Assembly (NCBI RefSeq): GCF_003026395.1
Contig: NZ_PYOO01000005.1
Span: forward strand, 124,001-188,000
Source of the DNA: Photobacterium iliopiscarium
Lineage (GTDB): Bacteria; Pseudomonadota; Gammaproteobacteria; Enterobacterales; Vibrionaceae
Direction of reading: 5' to 3'
Length of the DNA stretch: 64,000 nt
Position numbers and translations under genes: made by a program. Below the pieces are notes generated by a model. The model was given only the letters and a program-made list of their open reading frames with translations. It did no database searches and was not told the DNA's origin. Below, in pieces: positions 8,876 to 18,392 of this stretch (the stretch's first letter is position 1; every line of letters starts with the position of its first letter).

Positions 8876-10009
8876 ATGACAATTATCGCCCCATCATCTC
8901 AGCCATCTCATTTCGGTTTTTTCTCATTATTTTTTATTACAGCCTTCAGTATTATCGTTATATTTTACTCTGCGAATACATACGCAAAAGCCCCCATTAA
9001 CAGTAAGACGTTACAAGTAGGCACCTATGCTTGCCCCCCGTTTGTGATAACGGATGATACCAATAACTATCAAGGGTTAAGTTTTTTACTGTGGGATAAT
9101 ATCGCCACCAACCTTAATCTAAACTATACGGTTAAAGTATTACCCCTCAAAGACCTGCTTGCAGAGGTTGCCAGTGGTAAGCTTGATATTGGATTATCGT
9201 GTATTTCTATTACACCTGAACGTGAAGAAATATTAGATTTTTCACACTCTTTTTATGAAACAAATCTAGCCATTGCTGTTAAGCAAAAAAGTCATTGGGA
9301 AACCTTTACCAGTATTGTTTTCAATAAAAAACTCTTACAGATTCTGGCAATTATCTCAATAACTGCCGCAATTGTTGGTGGAATATATTATCGACTTGAA
9401 CATCGGGTTAACGACAAACTTTATTCAATGCAATCACGTTCAGCCCGATTAGTTGAAGGGTTTATCTTAGGATTATTATTTATCACCAAAGGTCCATTTA
9501 ATTATTATGAATTTAAAACATTAACCGGACGTGTGATCACGGTATTATTAGCGGTTTTTACAACATTATTTATTGCGAGTATTACCGCTGTTCTAGCAAG
9601 TTCGTTTACTGTAGTGCTAATAAATAGCGATATTAAAAGCCCAAATGATTTAGACACTGTCATTACTGGCGCAAAACAATCATCAACCTCTTCTGAGTTT
9701 TTAACAAACCACAGTATTAGCCATAAAACCTACCCAACAGTTACCGCAATGCTATTGGCTTTAGATAAAGGCGAAATTGAAGCGATTGTCGATGATGATG
9801 CTATTTTAAGATATCAAATAAAAATGGCGAAAAACAAAGGTAATTACGAACAATTACAAGTGCTTCCTTATCAATTTGAAAAACAAAACTACGGTATCGT
9901 ATTGGGCGAAAACAGCCCTTATGATGAAGAAATCAATCGAGAACTATTGCAATTTCGTAAAAGTAATCAATGGAAAAAAGCATTAACTGAATATTTCAAG
10001 ATTAAATAG
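8876..10009 (+). CDS. Prokaryotic ionotropic glutamate receptor-like ligand-gated channel
   Basis: A 377-residue protein with S1-M1-P-M2-S2 order. An N-terminal membrane segment or signal spans about 13-37. The first binding lobe (45-138) has the ligand arginine region SITPEREEILDFS. M1 is about 151-172, a re-entrant pore region about 190-215, and M2 about 218-247 includes SITAVLASSFT, resembling the SYTANLAAF gate of animal iGluRs. The second lobe (255-377) has an AIVDDDAI acidic site. The pore segment LLFITKGPFNYYEF lacks the TVGYG potassium filter of GluR0. It could be annotated simply as a solute-binding protein, but the two embedded membrane segments argue for a channel. Confidence 0.78.
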   Translation: MTIIAPSSQPSHFGFFSLFFITAFSIIVIFYSANTYAKAPINSKTLQVGTYACPPFVITDDTNNYQGLSFLLWDNIATNLNLNYTVKVLPLKDLLAEVASGKLDIGLSCISITPEREEILDFSHSFYETNLAIAVKQKSHWETFTSIVFNKKLLQILAIISITAAIVGGIYYRLEHRVNDKLYSMQSRSARLVEGFILGLLFITKGPFNYYEFKTLTGRVITVLLAVFTTLFIASITAVLASSFTVVLINSDIKSPNDLDTVITGAKQSSTSSEFLTNHSISHKTYPTVTAMLLALDKGEIEAIVDDDAILRYQIKMAKNKGNYEQLQVLPYQFEKQNYGIVLGENSPYDEEINRELLQFRKSNQWKKALTEYFKIK

Positions 10010-10055
10010 CCAGTGTCTTTTATAATGACAATCGTTACAAAAAACAGATACACAA

Positions 10056-10081
10056 CAAAAAGGAGCACTCATGTACTCCTT
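10056..10081 (-). terminator. Terminator of the ravA-viaA operon
   Basis: AAGGAGCAC-TCAT-GTACTCCTT stem (one mismatch) with an A run on the plus strand, placed 28 bases after the viaA stop. Confidence 0.65.
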
Positions 10082-10108
10082 AGAATATTTGCAATAAAAT
10101 ATACATCA

Positions 10109-11572
10109 TTAACGTAATTTAAATAAACGCCCAAGTTGGCTTAATGTCGACGGATGATAAGACCAACAATGATCAAACAATTCCAATAACTCTGGGTTAC
10201 CATATTTAGATAAATTCACCGCATGGAAACGGTTTTTCTGCTGCTTTAGCTTTTGAACTCGCGATTGCATTACTTCAGGTTGGCTTGGCGCAATAAAATC
10301 AGACAATACCACCAAATCGGCATTTTTATATTTACCCGCCGCCATCAGATCAATTGACTGATCCAATACGGGTCCAAGATCGGTGCCGCCATGAAATGAA
10401 TATGACAAGAAGTTAACCACTTCATGTAAACCATCTTGCTTGGTCAGTTCATAAGTGATTTGTTGCGTTGAGAACATAATGACAAAGCAGTCACGTTCTT
10501 CAACAAGTGCTATTTGCATTAACCCGTAAGCCAATGCTTTTGCACAGTTTTCAGGATAACCCGACATCGAACCTGATGCATCAATACAAACAATAAAAGG
10601 ACCTTTAGGTTGATCAACCTGTTTGGTTTGCCGCTGAAAGGCTTTTACTTTTCGCAATTTACGTTGAGTACCTTGCATTCGATAATTCATTAACCGCTTA
10701 TCAGCTAAGTGCTTATAAAAAATCACTTCAAGCTCAGGATACGCTAAAAACATCGCTTCATTAGGCAATAGCTTGGTTAAATCATCACTTTCATGGATCC
10801 CAACAATATCGTCGGTGACATTGTCACTGATTTCTTCCACCAGCTTCATTTGTTCCGATTTTACCCGCTCTTTATTGGGATCATCAACTTCATTGGCCAT
10901 ACGGCCTAATTTTTCTGCAATATCTTGAAGACCATTGTTCTTTTTTAAAAAAGCAGCAATTTTCTTCATCACATCAACATCAGTTTTAGTCAACTTTGCT
11001 TGTGCCATATCCCACAAACGCCCTGCTTTACTGACATCACCAGCGTCTGTTACTGTCGCCATTTTTTTCATGGTTTCAATGCGTTGATACAGATCTTGTA
11101 ATAATTGATCTTTTTGTTCTTCAACTTCAGACTCTTGCGCTTCTCGCAATGCATGGGCTAGGTAGTCATACCATTTATCACAAAAGAAACGTTGGAACAT
11201 GGGGTTATGTTTATTCTGCTCGGTTGCTAATAAACTTTTTGCCTTAAAATAGAATGCTGACTGCCCTTCAAGTTGCTTAATAATCTGCTCGGAGTGAGCA
11301 AAAAAGTACTCTTTATTCCATGTGCATACTTGTTGGTATAAATTAATCTCATCACTGAATTGTTCAACGACCGTGCCTTTGGCGGTTTTTTTGATCATCT
11401 GCCCACGCCACTTCATGATTTGATTTTTCATGGCGGTTTTAACACCAGGGCTGGCTTCTGCTGCCATAAGAAGTTGTGGCCTAAGCATCACTTCATTTAC
11501 AGCAGTATCAATAATACCTGACTCAGCAAGCATCAAAGCAAAATTTAACCCTTCAGATACAGGCATAAGCAT
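10109..11572 (-). CDS. viaA: RavA stimulator, VWA-domain protein ViaA
   Basis: A 487-residue partner of the MoxR AAA+ ATPase RavA. The N-terminal half is helical. The C-terminal von Willebrand A domain starts near 318 with FIVCIDASGSMSGYPENCAK, giving the DxSxS metal (MIDAS) motif; SFHGGTDLGPVL and VVLSDF are further MIDAS positions. It lies 62 bases downstream of ravA on the same strand. In E. coli the pair stimulates ATP hydrolysis and interacts with LdcI and with respiratory and iron-sulfur assembly factors. Confidence 0.93.
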   Translation of the reverse strand: MLMPVSEGLNFALMLAESGIIDTAVNEVMLRPQLLMAAEASPGVKTAMKNQIMKWRGQMIKKTAKGTVVEQFSDEINLYQQVCTWNKEYFFAHSEQIIKQLEGQSAFYFKAKSLLATEQNKHNPMFQRFFCDKWYDYLAHALREAQESEVEEQKDQLLQDLYQRIETMKKMATVTDAGDVSKAGRLWDMAQAKLTKTDVDVMKKIAAFLKKNNGLQDIAEKLGRMANEVDDPNKERVKSEQMKLVEEISDNVTDDIVGIHESDDLTKLLPNEAMFLAYPELEVIFYKHLADKRLMNYRMQGTQRKLRKVKAFQRQTKQVDQPKGPFIVCIDASGSMSGYPENCAKALAYGLMQIALVEERDCFVIMFSTQQITYELTKQDGLHEVVNFLSYSFHGGTDLGPVLDQSIDLMAAGKYKNADLVVLSDFIAPSQPEVMQSRVQKLKQQKNRFHAVNLSKYGNPELLELFDHCWSYHPSTLSQLGRLFKLR

Positions 11573-11634
11573 TAATCCTTTACTTTATTTATTATCACAC
11601 ATAGCTATACAACGGTATTTTCTTATTCCAACAA

Positions 11635-13290
11635 TCATTGTTTAGAAAAATATTCATTCATATGCGTAATTCTAAAAGCACTTCTTTCAGTTATTAATTT
11701 CAGATCGGCGACTTTATCAACGCAATCATTAAGGCTTTGTTCTATTAATGTAGGAAAATCACCACTAATGAAATTATGCGGTAATGCGCCATGGAACGAA
11801 GTGCGCGCTTTAATCACATTATGTTCAGAGTCAGTGATCTTAGCCATTGCTTGATCAACCAGTTGCTGCCATTGTTGCTGCTGAGTCGTTGTTAAGCCTT
11901 TATTGCCAGTAACACCGACCAAAACAGGACGATTAGCAATGTCTTTAATAACCAATTGATTCTCAGCATCGATCTCAAACTGTAGTCGGCATAAATGGGT
12001 ATTTTTATTCACGAAGCCATAAATATCACATTTCCCGGTACGAATTTTTTTATCAAACTCATCACCATCAACATACACCCACCGGCTATCACCGAGTTCT
12101 TGCTCTGATACTGAAGTGTTAGGTTGTAGCATGACTAACTTAATCATGCGGGGGTTGTTATTAATATTAAATCGCGTCGCCGTTGCAAAGTTATATTTAA
12201 ACCATTCTTTACGCATCGTACTTTCACGGGTAAAGGTCACAACTAATTGGGTGCAGATATCTTGGTTAATATTATCAATAATAACATGGGCTTCTTTAGC
12301 ATCAGCAATAGCATCTTGTTGATTAAAAGCATGTTTAGTCGCAAATTCTTTCATAATGCTAACAATAACATTACGCGACTCAGGGCTATGCCATAAGCAA
12401 TCTTGTAACAGTAATAAGTCTAACGGATTGATATGATCACGACCGTTAAAAAAGGCACTCGCTTTTAGTAACCGTACTGATTTTTTCCAACGGCGATCAG
12501 AAATATAAAGCTCGCTATCTGTTGCTTGTGCAATGCTTTCTCCTGAACGCGCTTCTATCATTGATTTTAGCTGATAAATTTTTTCAAAAAGGGTGTCAGT
12601 TAATGTTACATCTTCAATATGCGCTTGCCAGCTATGGTATTCATCGTCTTTGATCGTTAGTGACGGATCAATCGCCGTTAACGTTGTGCTATCGCCCATT
12701 AACATTGATTTAAAATTACGTTTTTCTTGAATACGGTTAACGAACACGCGAACTAACATACGATCATATAGCGCGTCTAGGCCACTATCTGCATCGGGTA
12801 ATTCATTTGATGCAGTAATCAACAATCGCATAGGTATTGGTAAAATATCCTGACCATTTTTAAATGTCCGCTCATTCACCACAGTTAATAAGGTATTTAG
12901 AATCGCTGGGCCCGCTTTCCAGATTTCATCAAGAAAAACAACTTGAGCCGTGGGTAGATAACCATCAATTAAACGAACATACTTGCCGTTATCTTTTAAT
13001 TCTTGAATCGATAATGGGCCAAATACTTCTTCTGGGGTTGAAAAGCGAGTCATTAAATAATCAAAAAACTTACTGTCGTCAAATGCTTGAATGAGTCTTT
13101 TAGCAATCAAACTTTTAGCAATACCAGGAGGGCCTAACAAGAAGACACTTTCACCAGCTAACGCGGCTAATAGACATAATTTGATAGTTTCTTCACGTTC
13201 ATAAACACCATTAGCAAGCCCACTGATCAGCTTTTGAATGCGTTCTGATAAAATGGCTTTATTCGGTGCAGCTGTTGCTACTGTAAGCAT
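11635..13290 (-). CDS. ravA: MoxR-family AAA+ ATPase RavA
   Basis: The protein has Walker A GPPGIAKS, Walker B VVFLDEIWKAG, sensor ITASNELPDAD and the signature YLMTRFSTPEEVFGPLSIQ, all close to E. coli RavA. The C-terminal part carries the LARA-type and all-beta regions, which are less conserved. I prefer the ATG at 13290 (MLTVATAAPNKAILSERI), which aligns with the family start and has AAGGTTGG upstream. The longer start at 13320 would add ten unmatched residues. It is the first gene of ravA-viaA. Confidence 0.93.
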   Translation of the reverse strand: MLTVATAAPNKAILSERIQKLISGLANGVYEREETIKLCLLAALAGESVFLLGPPGIAKSLIAKRLIQAFDDSKFFDYLMTRFSTPEEVFGPLSIQELKDNGKYVRLIDGYLPTAQVVFLDEIWKAGPAILNTLLTVVNERTFKNGQDILPIPMRLLITASNELPDADSGLDALYDRMLVRVFVNRIQEKRNFKSMLMGDSTTLTAIDPSLTIKDDEYHSWQAHIEDVTLTDTLFEKIYQLKSMIEARSGESIAQATDSELYISDRRWKKSVRLLKASAFFNGRDHINPLDLLLLQDCLWHSPESRNVIVSIMKEFATKHAFNQQDAIADAKEAHVIIDNINQDICTQLVVTFTRESTMRKEWFKYNFATATRFNINNNPRMIKLVMLQPNTSVSEQELGDSRWVYVDGDEFDKKIRTGKCDIYGFVNKNTHLCRLQFEIDAENQLVIKDIANRPVLVGVTGNKGLTTTQQQQWQQLVDQAMAKITDSEHNVIKARTSFHGALPHNFISGDFPTLIEQSLNDCVDKVADLKLITERSAFRITHMNEYFSKQ

Positions 13291-13687
13291 ATATCCAACC
13301 TTGAATTCTTTTCTTACCATACATGGTATACCGTAAACGGTGCTTAATTATGTCGACTAACACCAATACGTTGTTGTCTTGTTACTCTTATATCATGATT
13401 TTATGCGTGATACATCTTATACGGTCGTTTAACAATAAAGCGTTATATCAAAACTCATAATTAATACGATTATTAACAGATAACTAAGTAAATACAGATA
13501 GCTACAACATGAAATTATTTATAAATCATTACCCTATCCATTTTAAATTTCTTTGTTATTTATTTTAATCTTACTTTAAAGGCATTTTGAATAACGTTAA
13601 GTTAATAAAATTACAGTTTTAACTTCATATTAACGTCATATACGCGTAATACCATCTTTGCTTATCATTAACTCATGGAGCAAAGCA
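13291..13687. other. Divergent intergenic region, ravA / pstS-like
   Basis: About 400 AT-rich bases carrying promoters for ravA (minus) and the phosphate-binding protein (plus). Apart from the candidate Pho box at 13622-13639, I see no gene or strong hairpin. Confidence 0.5.
13622..13639 (+). promoter_or_regulatory. Candidate Pho box
   Basis: Two 7-mers in an 11-base period, ACTTCAT-ATTA-ACGTCAT, resemble the PhoB direct repeat CTGTCAT-N4-CTGTCAT, with the second copy closer. The site lies 49 bases before the ATG of a PstS-like gene, where a Pho box is expected. The match is imperfect. Confidence 0.4.
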
Positions 13688-14509
13688 ATGCTAGTGAAAG
13701 CAACTACCCTATGGGCACTTTGTACAACAATGGCATTCAATGCCCAAGCTAACGATAGCGTCACCATTACTGGCTCAACATCAGTGAGTCATATTATGGA
13801 TATTTTAGTTGAGCATTATTCAATACAGTATCCTAACAACAAAATTAATGTGCAAGGTATCAGTTCATCAGCAGGTATCGTCGCATTACAAACAGGAACC
13901 GCAGAAATAGGCATGAGTTCACGTATGATTAATGCCGATGAACTTGATGACAACTATACAATTACGCCTATTGCACATGATGGTATTGCAATAATCGTTA
14001 ATCCAACTAACCCTATTAATAATATTACCCACTCACAAGTTGATGATATTTATCATGGTGTTACCAAAAATTGGCAACAGATGGGAGGAAATAATGAAAA
14101 AATCGCAGTTGTAAGCCGTGAAAATGCGTCTGGATCACGCTTTTCATTTGAACAATTTATGCAACTAACAAAAGATGTCGCAGGATTTACTGTATCAGAT
14201 ATAAACCCAGAAGTGCTGGTGGTCAGTACCAATGGCATGGTTAAAAGTTTAATTGCCCGTAATCAACAAGCGATTGGTTATCTGTCTTTTGGTTCAGTCG
14301 ATAGTTCAATTAAACCGTTATCTTATGATGGTGTCATTCCTAATATAACCAATATCCGCTTAGGTAAGTATAAAATAGCCCGTCCATTTTTGATCATGTA
14401 TAAAAAACAAGCACTTTCACCGTCGGCAACACGATTTATTCAATTTTTAGCATCTGATGATGCTATAAAAATCATTAATGATAATGGCTATATCGCTGAA
14501 CAATCATAA
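13688..14509 (+). CDS. PstS-like phosphate ABC transporter substrate-binding protein
   Basis: A periplasmic phosphate-binding protein of about 273 residues. A signal peptide (MLVKATTLWALCTTMAFNAQ) is followed by VTITGSTSVSHIMDILVEHY, INVQGISSSAGIVALQTGTA, SRENASGSRFSFEQF and AIGYLSFGSV, the PstS-type phosphate contacts. The ATG at 13688 has GGAG 7 bases upstream and gives a clean signal peptide; the longer frame would need a TTG at 13658. No pstCAB genes are adjacent, so it is a stand-alone binding protein, as seen for second PstS copies in Vibrionaceae. Confidence 0.88.
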   Translation: MLVKATTLWALCTTMAFNAQANDSVTITGSTSVSHIMDILVEHYSIQYPNNKINVQGISSSAGIVALQTGTAEIGMSSRMINADELDDNYTITPIAHDGIAIIVNPTNPINNITHSQVDDIYHGVTKNWQQMGGNNEKIAVVSRENASGSRFSFEQFMQLTKDVAGFTVSDINPEVLVVSTNGMVKSLIARNQQAIGYLSFGSVDSSIKPLSYDGVIPNITNIRLGKYKIARPFLIMYKKQALSPSATRFIQFLASDDAIKIINDNGYIAEQS

Positions 14510-14524
14510 TATTTTTGTTGTTAA

Positions 14525-14574
14525 TTAAAATAGTGGCTTTTAGTGTCATAAATACGACTAAAAGCCTATTTTAA
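14525..14574. terminator. Bidirectional terminator between pstS-like and sseA
   Basis: A long stem (TTAAAATAG / GGCTTTTAGT pairing with ACTAAAAGCC / TATTTTAA, one bulge) lies between two convergent genes with A and T runs on both sides. Confidence 0.7.
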
Positions 14575-14604
14575 TACTTTTACGGCTTAATATTAGTCGG
14601 TTAA

Positions 14605-15462
14605 CTATTTAACCACTGGATATTTCTCATTTGCGCCCCATTCTGTCCATGAGCCATCATAAACAGTGACATTGTCACGTCCACTAAGTTGCGCGGCTAG
14701 AGCTAAAATACAAGCTGTCACACCTGAGCCACAACTAAAGATAAGCTGTTGTTCAACAGTACTCAACGCATCAAATTTTTGCTTTAATTGCTCAACAGGC
14801 ACAAAGTGACCATCAGTCAATAATTCACCAAAAGGTAAACTTTTCGCATTTGGCATATGACCACTGCGAAGCCCAACGCGCGGTTCTTTTACGGTGGCTA
14901 AAAAACGTGCGGTAGGACGTGCATCAATGATTTGAATACGGGTATCATCCAGTCTTTGACACAAAGTATCTGCATCAATTACCCAATTAGGTCGATATTT
15001 AGCACTAAAATCCCCAATCGCATTAGTCATTGGTACACCCGTTTGCGTCGCATAACCCGCCGCTAGCCAAGCAGGTAAACCACCATCAAGCACTGACACA
15101 TTATCATGTCCCATCGCCTTGAACATCCACCAGCCACGTGGTGCTGAAAACATCCCTTGGCTATCATAAATAACAACATGACTATCATTATTCACGCCTA
15201 ATTTTTCGACTTCTTGAGTGAATAATTCAGCTGATGGCAACATATGTGGTAAATCAGTATTCGGTGCCGCTATTTGGTGGTTAAAATCAAAAAAACGTGC
15301 CGTTGGGATACGAACATCAATAAACTCTTGTTGCGGATCACGCGGCACATCAGGCATAAATGCACTCGCATCTAGCACTACAATTGATGCTGCCAACGAG
15401 CTATCAAATAATTGCTGATTAAGCCAAGCAACAGACACTATATTATTAACAGGCGATACCAT
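14605..15462 (-). CDS. sseA: 3-mercaptopyruvate/thiosulfate sulfurtransferase
   Basis: A 285-residue tandem rhodanese protein. The N-terminal inactive domain includes VVLDASAFMPD and HVVIYDSQGMFSAPRGWWMFKAMG. The C-terminal domain carries the catalytic loop FSCGSGVTAC (cysteine about 244); CGSGVT favours mercaptopyruvate over thiosulfate. Conserved arginines sit in FLATVKEPRVGLRSGHMP. The next upstream gene is only 9 bases away, so the two may be cotranscribed. Confidence 0.93.
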   Translation of the reverse strand: MVSPVNNIVSVAWLNQQLFDSSLAASIVVLDASAFMPDVPRDPQQEFIDVRIPTARFFDFNHQIAAPNTDLPHMLPSAELFTQEVEKLGVNNDSHVVIYDSQGMFSAPRGWWMFKAMGHDNVSVLDGGLPAWLAAGYATQTGVPMTNAIGDFSAKYRPNWVIDADTLCQRLDDTRIQIIDARPTARFLATVKEPRVGLRSGHMPNAKSLPFGELLTDGHFVPVEQLKQKFDALSTVEQQLIFSCGSGVTACILALAAQLSGRDNVTVYDGSWTEWGANEKYPVVK

Positions 15463-15471
15463 AAAAAATCC

Positions 15472-16032
15472 TTAGGAATAATCCGCAGTTAAAATTCTTA
15501 ACCTGGGCCACAACACCTGCCACTTTTTGTCTCGAATACGCTGTTGATAAACGGCAGGTCTTGGGTAATGTGGATTAATGCTAACATGTAATGACCAGTT
15601 ATGCTCTAGTCCATATGCCGCAGTAAAAATGAATTGATTATCAATCGTTAACCGCACCCCAACACACGTAGGGACTTCTACCCAGCGAGATATGGCATCT
15701 GCACTATTTTTATACGGTGAGTGTTGATGCTTTAAATGCATTCTTGCTTGGTTTTTAACTTCCCAATTAATCATAGGTAATTGCTGTTGTAGCAATGCGG
15801 CATAATGCGCTTCAGTGACTAATGAGCAATCATTAGGATCAAAATACACCACATCAACATCATTTAATGGTGTCATCGGTAAATGATGTAAGTGATCCCA
15901 AATAGCATTACGCACAAACCCAGCAGCTATAAACCAATCAGATAAATTCAATGTTTGTACAGCGCGCAAACATGCCATTCTAAGCGGATCATCGTCTATG
16001 ACGGCAGCAGTTTTTACAGCTAAATCAGCCAT
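15472..16032 (-). CDS. Nucleotidyltransferase-fold protein (DUF925 / NTP_transf_6)
   Basis: A 186-residue protein with the DUF925 pattern: WFIAAGFVRNAIWD near residue 33, then the acidic pair NDVDVVYFD (about 58-66) and WEVKNQARMH, DAISRWVEVPTCVGVRL. The fold is related to nucleotidyltransferases, and the DVDVVYFD aspartates would bind metal. The substrate is unknown. It lies directly upstream of sseA. Confidence 0.85.
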   Translation of the reverse strand: MADLAVKTAAVIDDDPLRMACLRAVQTLNLSDWFIAAGFVRNAIWDHLHHLPMTPLNDVDVVYFDPNDCSLVTEAHYAALLQQQLPMINWEVKNQARMHLKHQHSPYKNSADAISRWVEVPTCVGVRLTIDNQFIFTAAYGLEHNWSLHVSINPHYPRPAVYQQRIRDKKWQVLWPRLRILTADYS

Positions 16033-16110
16033 ATATATTAAGATCCTTTACGGCGCATGTTGATAAATAAACAATATGGATAAGCAGTAACGTCTATAAC
16101 CAGCAATAAG

Positions 16111-16959
16111 TTACACTGTAGCAACCTGTTGGATTAATACTGACAGACCCTCACTATTGGCTAAATCATGGGTCGATGCCATCTGCATAATCTCTTCCGC
16201 ATTATAGCGATTACCATCATAGACAACGACGATACTAGTATCACCTGTTTGTAAAAAATGGGTTTCACCATAGGGTGTATAACGAGTCGCTCCAATGCTG
16301 ATCACCGCTTGGGTTGGATACTGACTTTGCGCTAACAGCTCAGCAATATTTTCAGTAGGTCCAACATCTTGCTGGTGGTTCATTCGTTCAATAATCCAAT
16401 CTAATAACGTGTTATGAAAATAACTGTAGCCAATCACCGCACTGTCTTCACCATAACGATGAATTTCACCATCACGACAATGAAAACTCGCAATACGGTA
16501 ACTGTCTAAAACACCACCTACAGAAAAATGATCGATAGTAATAAGGTGATCACTGATGCCTTTACTATTTGCACCCCAGTTTTTCTTTTCACTGATTTTT
16601 TTTGCATGTGGTTTTCGAATTGAACAATCGTTATAAGCACCAAATTGACGCGGAATCAATGCTGACACGGTTTGATGTCCATCATTAACATCAGTGCTAT
16701 ATATCACATCACAAACCAATGCTACTTCAGGTTCAATTTGAAGATTATCTGCATCATTAGGCGGCGTGATATTTGTTGAGGATAATGGGTATGTTGCTAG
16801 CAATCCGGAATTAATATTAGGAAGGTAAAAAGGAAAAATAGCTTTAGGTTGCGTCACTTCTTTTACTGCAACTGTCACAAAATCTGCGGCTTCACCCGCT
16901 TGCTCTAAATGTCCTGCAAAATTACCCGCGACACCAAAACCAATACATTGATTAAACAC
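16111..16959 (-). CDS. DUF5718 family protein
   Basis: A 282-residue protein, start FNQCIGFGVAGNFAGHLEQAG, recognised as the DUF5718 family of unknown function. It includes PEVALVCDVIY, FGAYNDCSIRKPHAKKISEKK and NTLLDWIIERM. The overall pattern loosely recalls fumarylacetoacetate-hydrolase-like proteins, but I would not claim an activity. The start codon is GTG with a GGTGGG ribosome-binding site 6 bases upstream. Confidence 0.7.
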   Translation of the reverse strand: MFNQCIGFGVAGNFAGHLEQAGEAADFVTVAVKEVTQPKAIFPFYLPNINSGLLATYPLSSTNITPPNDADNLQIEPEVALVCDVIYSTDVNDGHQTVSALIPRQFGAYNDCSIRKPHAKKISEKKNWGANSKGISDHLITIDHFSVGGVLDSYRIASFHCRDGEIHRYGEDSAVIGYSYFHNTLLDWIIERMNHQQDVGPTENIAELLAQSQYPTQAVISIGATRYTPYGETHFLQTGDTSIVVVYDGNRYNAEEIMQMASTHDLANSEGLSVLIQQVATV

Positions 16960-17154
16960 AATTTACCCACCAAAAAACAAAAAATAGTGGCTTATGATAA
17001 TCAAAAACACAGCTCTTTTCCGTTATCGAGTTAACAATTATCTATACACACCAAACAACATTCTCATTTTTGATTCGACCTTAATCACAGTTTCATAAGC
17101 ATGTTAATCATCAACTTACTACACTGAAGATAATAGGCACAATAAGGATTAATA

Positions 17155-18282
17155 ATGCGCTTACATATACAACAAAATACAACCCGTTATTTATTACTCT
17201 TGTTTCTTATAATATTCAGCTCTCGTCATTCAGTTGCACTCGCAGCACAACCCACATCAAAAGCAATAAATAGCAACCCAGCGACACTTTACGCGCCATT
17301 ACTATTACCGTGGCAGGCAGCAATAACCTCATCAAATGTAACATCTGTATTATGTGGTGCAGTTATTATTGATGAATTTTGGTTAATAACCGCAGCGCAT
17401 TGCACTAAAAATTATATTCACTATGTTATTGCAGGAACATCTTCAATTCCTAAAAAAAACACACAACAACTTGATGTTAAATATAGATTCACCATCACAC
17501 ACATAATAAATCACCCTCATTACAATAAGGAAATATTTGCAAATGATCTGGCGTTGATTCGTGTTAATCGTTCTTTATTGACGGTTGCTAAACCGATTAT
17601 TATTGCCTCGGTAAATGAGCAAATAACTGCTAATAATATTTTTGATAATAGCTGGGTAATACATCAAAATTCAGCGGCAAATCTCATTGCATCAGGCTGG
17701 GGGAAATCAAATAGCAGTACAATAATAAACTACCCGACGCAATTACAAGTAGTAACGTTAGCCGGTGTTCCTGATCAATATTGTAATGGCCTGCAAGCCA
17801 ACAAATCACAGATTATTTGTGCTGATTCTAATATTGATGGTCTACTGAAAGATGTCTGTAGTGGCGACTCTGGTGGTCCATTAATTTGGCAAAATCCACA
17901 ACATGCTGCTAATAATGACTTTGGGTTACGAGTACTTGGTATTGTGAGTAATGGTGCGCAATGTGAACAACGATTAAATAATCCGACCCAACAATATCAA
18001 CATCTACATGGCCAATATACCGAACTGGCGTCATTACGAACTTGGATTGAAACGTCTATTAAACAATATGATAACCTGCTCCACTTTTCATTAGCCTTAC
18101 ACTATAATTCGCCTAATTACAAGTACAATCCATTTCGTCTTGCTGATGATTACCCGCAAGATCAGGATCTTAATCTATTATTAGTTTCAACTCAGCCACA
18201 AACTGCTGGAAATATACCATTAATAGTTTTAATTATGCTTATAACAATTGCTTTATTTCGAAAAAGAATCAATTTATTATAG
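17155..18282 (+). CDS. Secreted trypsin-like serine protease with C-terminal membrane anchor
   Basis: A 375-residue S1-family protease with a signal peptide over residues 1-31. The triad is His82 (TAAHCT), Asp131 (NDLALIRV) and Ser239 (CSGDSGGPL). Asp233, six residues before the serine, predicts trypsin-like cleavage after Arg/Lys. The C-terminus (about 354-370) is a hydrophobic helix followed by FRKRINLL, like the sorting tails of Vibrio Ves proteases, but the usual Gly-Gly motif is absent (TAGN instead). AAGGA precedes the ATG. It is probably exported and surface-anchored, perhaps by type II secretion (inference). Confidence 0.88.
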   Translation: MRLHIQQNTTRYLLLLFLIIFSSRHSVALAAQPTSKAINSNPATLYAPLLLPWQAAITSSNVTSVLCGAVIIDEFWLITAAHCTKNYIHYVIAGTSSIPKKNTQQLDVKYRFTITHIINHPHYNKEIFANDLALIRVNRSLLTVAKPIIIASVNEQITANNIFDNSWVIHQNSAANLIASGWGKSNSSTIINYPTQLQVVTLAGVPDQYCNGLQANKSQIICADSNIDGLLKDVCSGDSGGPLIWQNPQHAANNDFGLRVLGIVSNGAQCEQRLNNPTQQYQHLHGQYTELASLRTWIETSIKQYDNLLHFSLALHYNSPNYKYNPFRLADDYPQDQDLNLLLVSTQPQTAGNIPLIVLIMLITIALFRKRINLL

Positions 18283-18392
18283 AAAGCAAGTTATAACTAT
18301 CTATTTATGAGTAATAATAAATACATTATTGTTATCAATAAATATTACGTGATAATAGACCTACATTGATATTTAAATATGGATATTATTAA

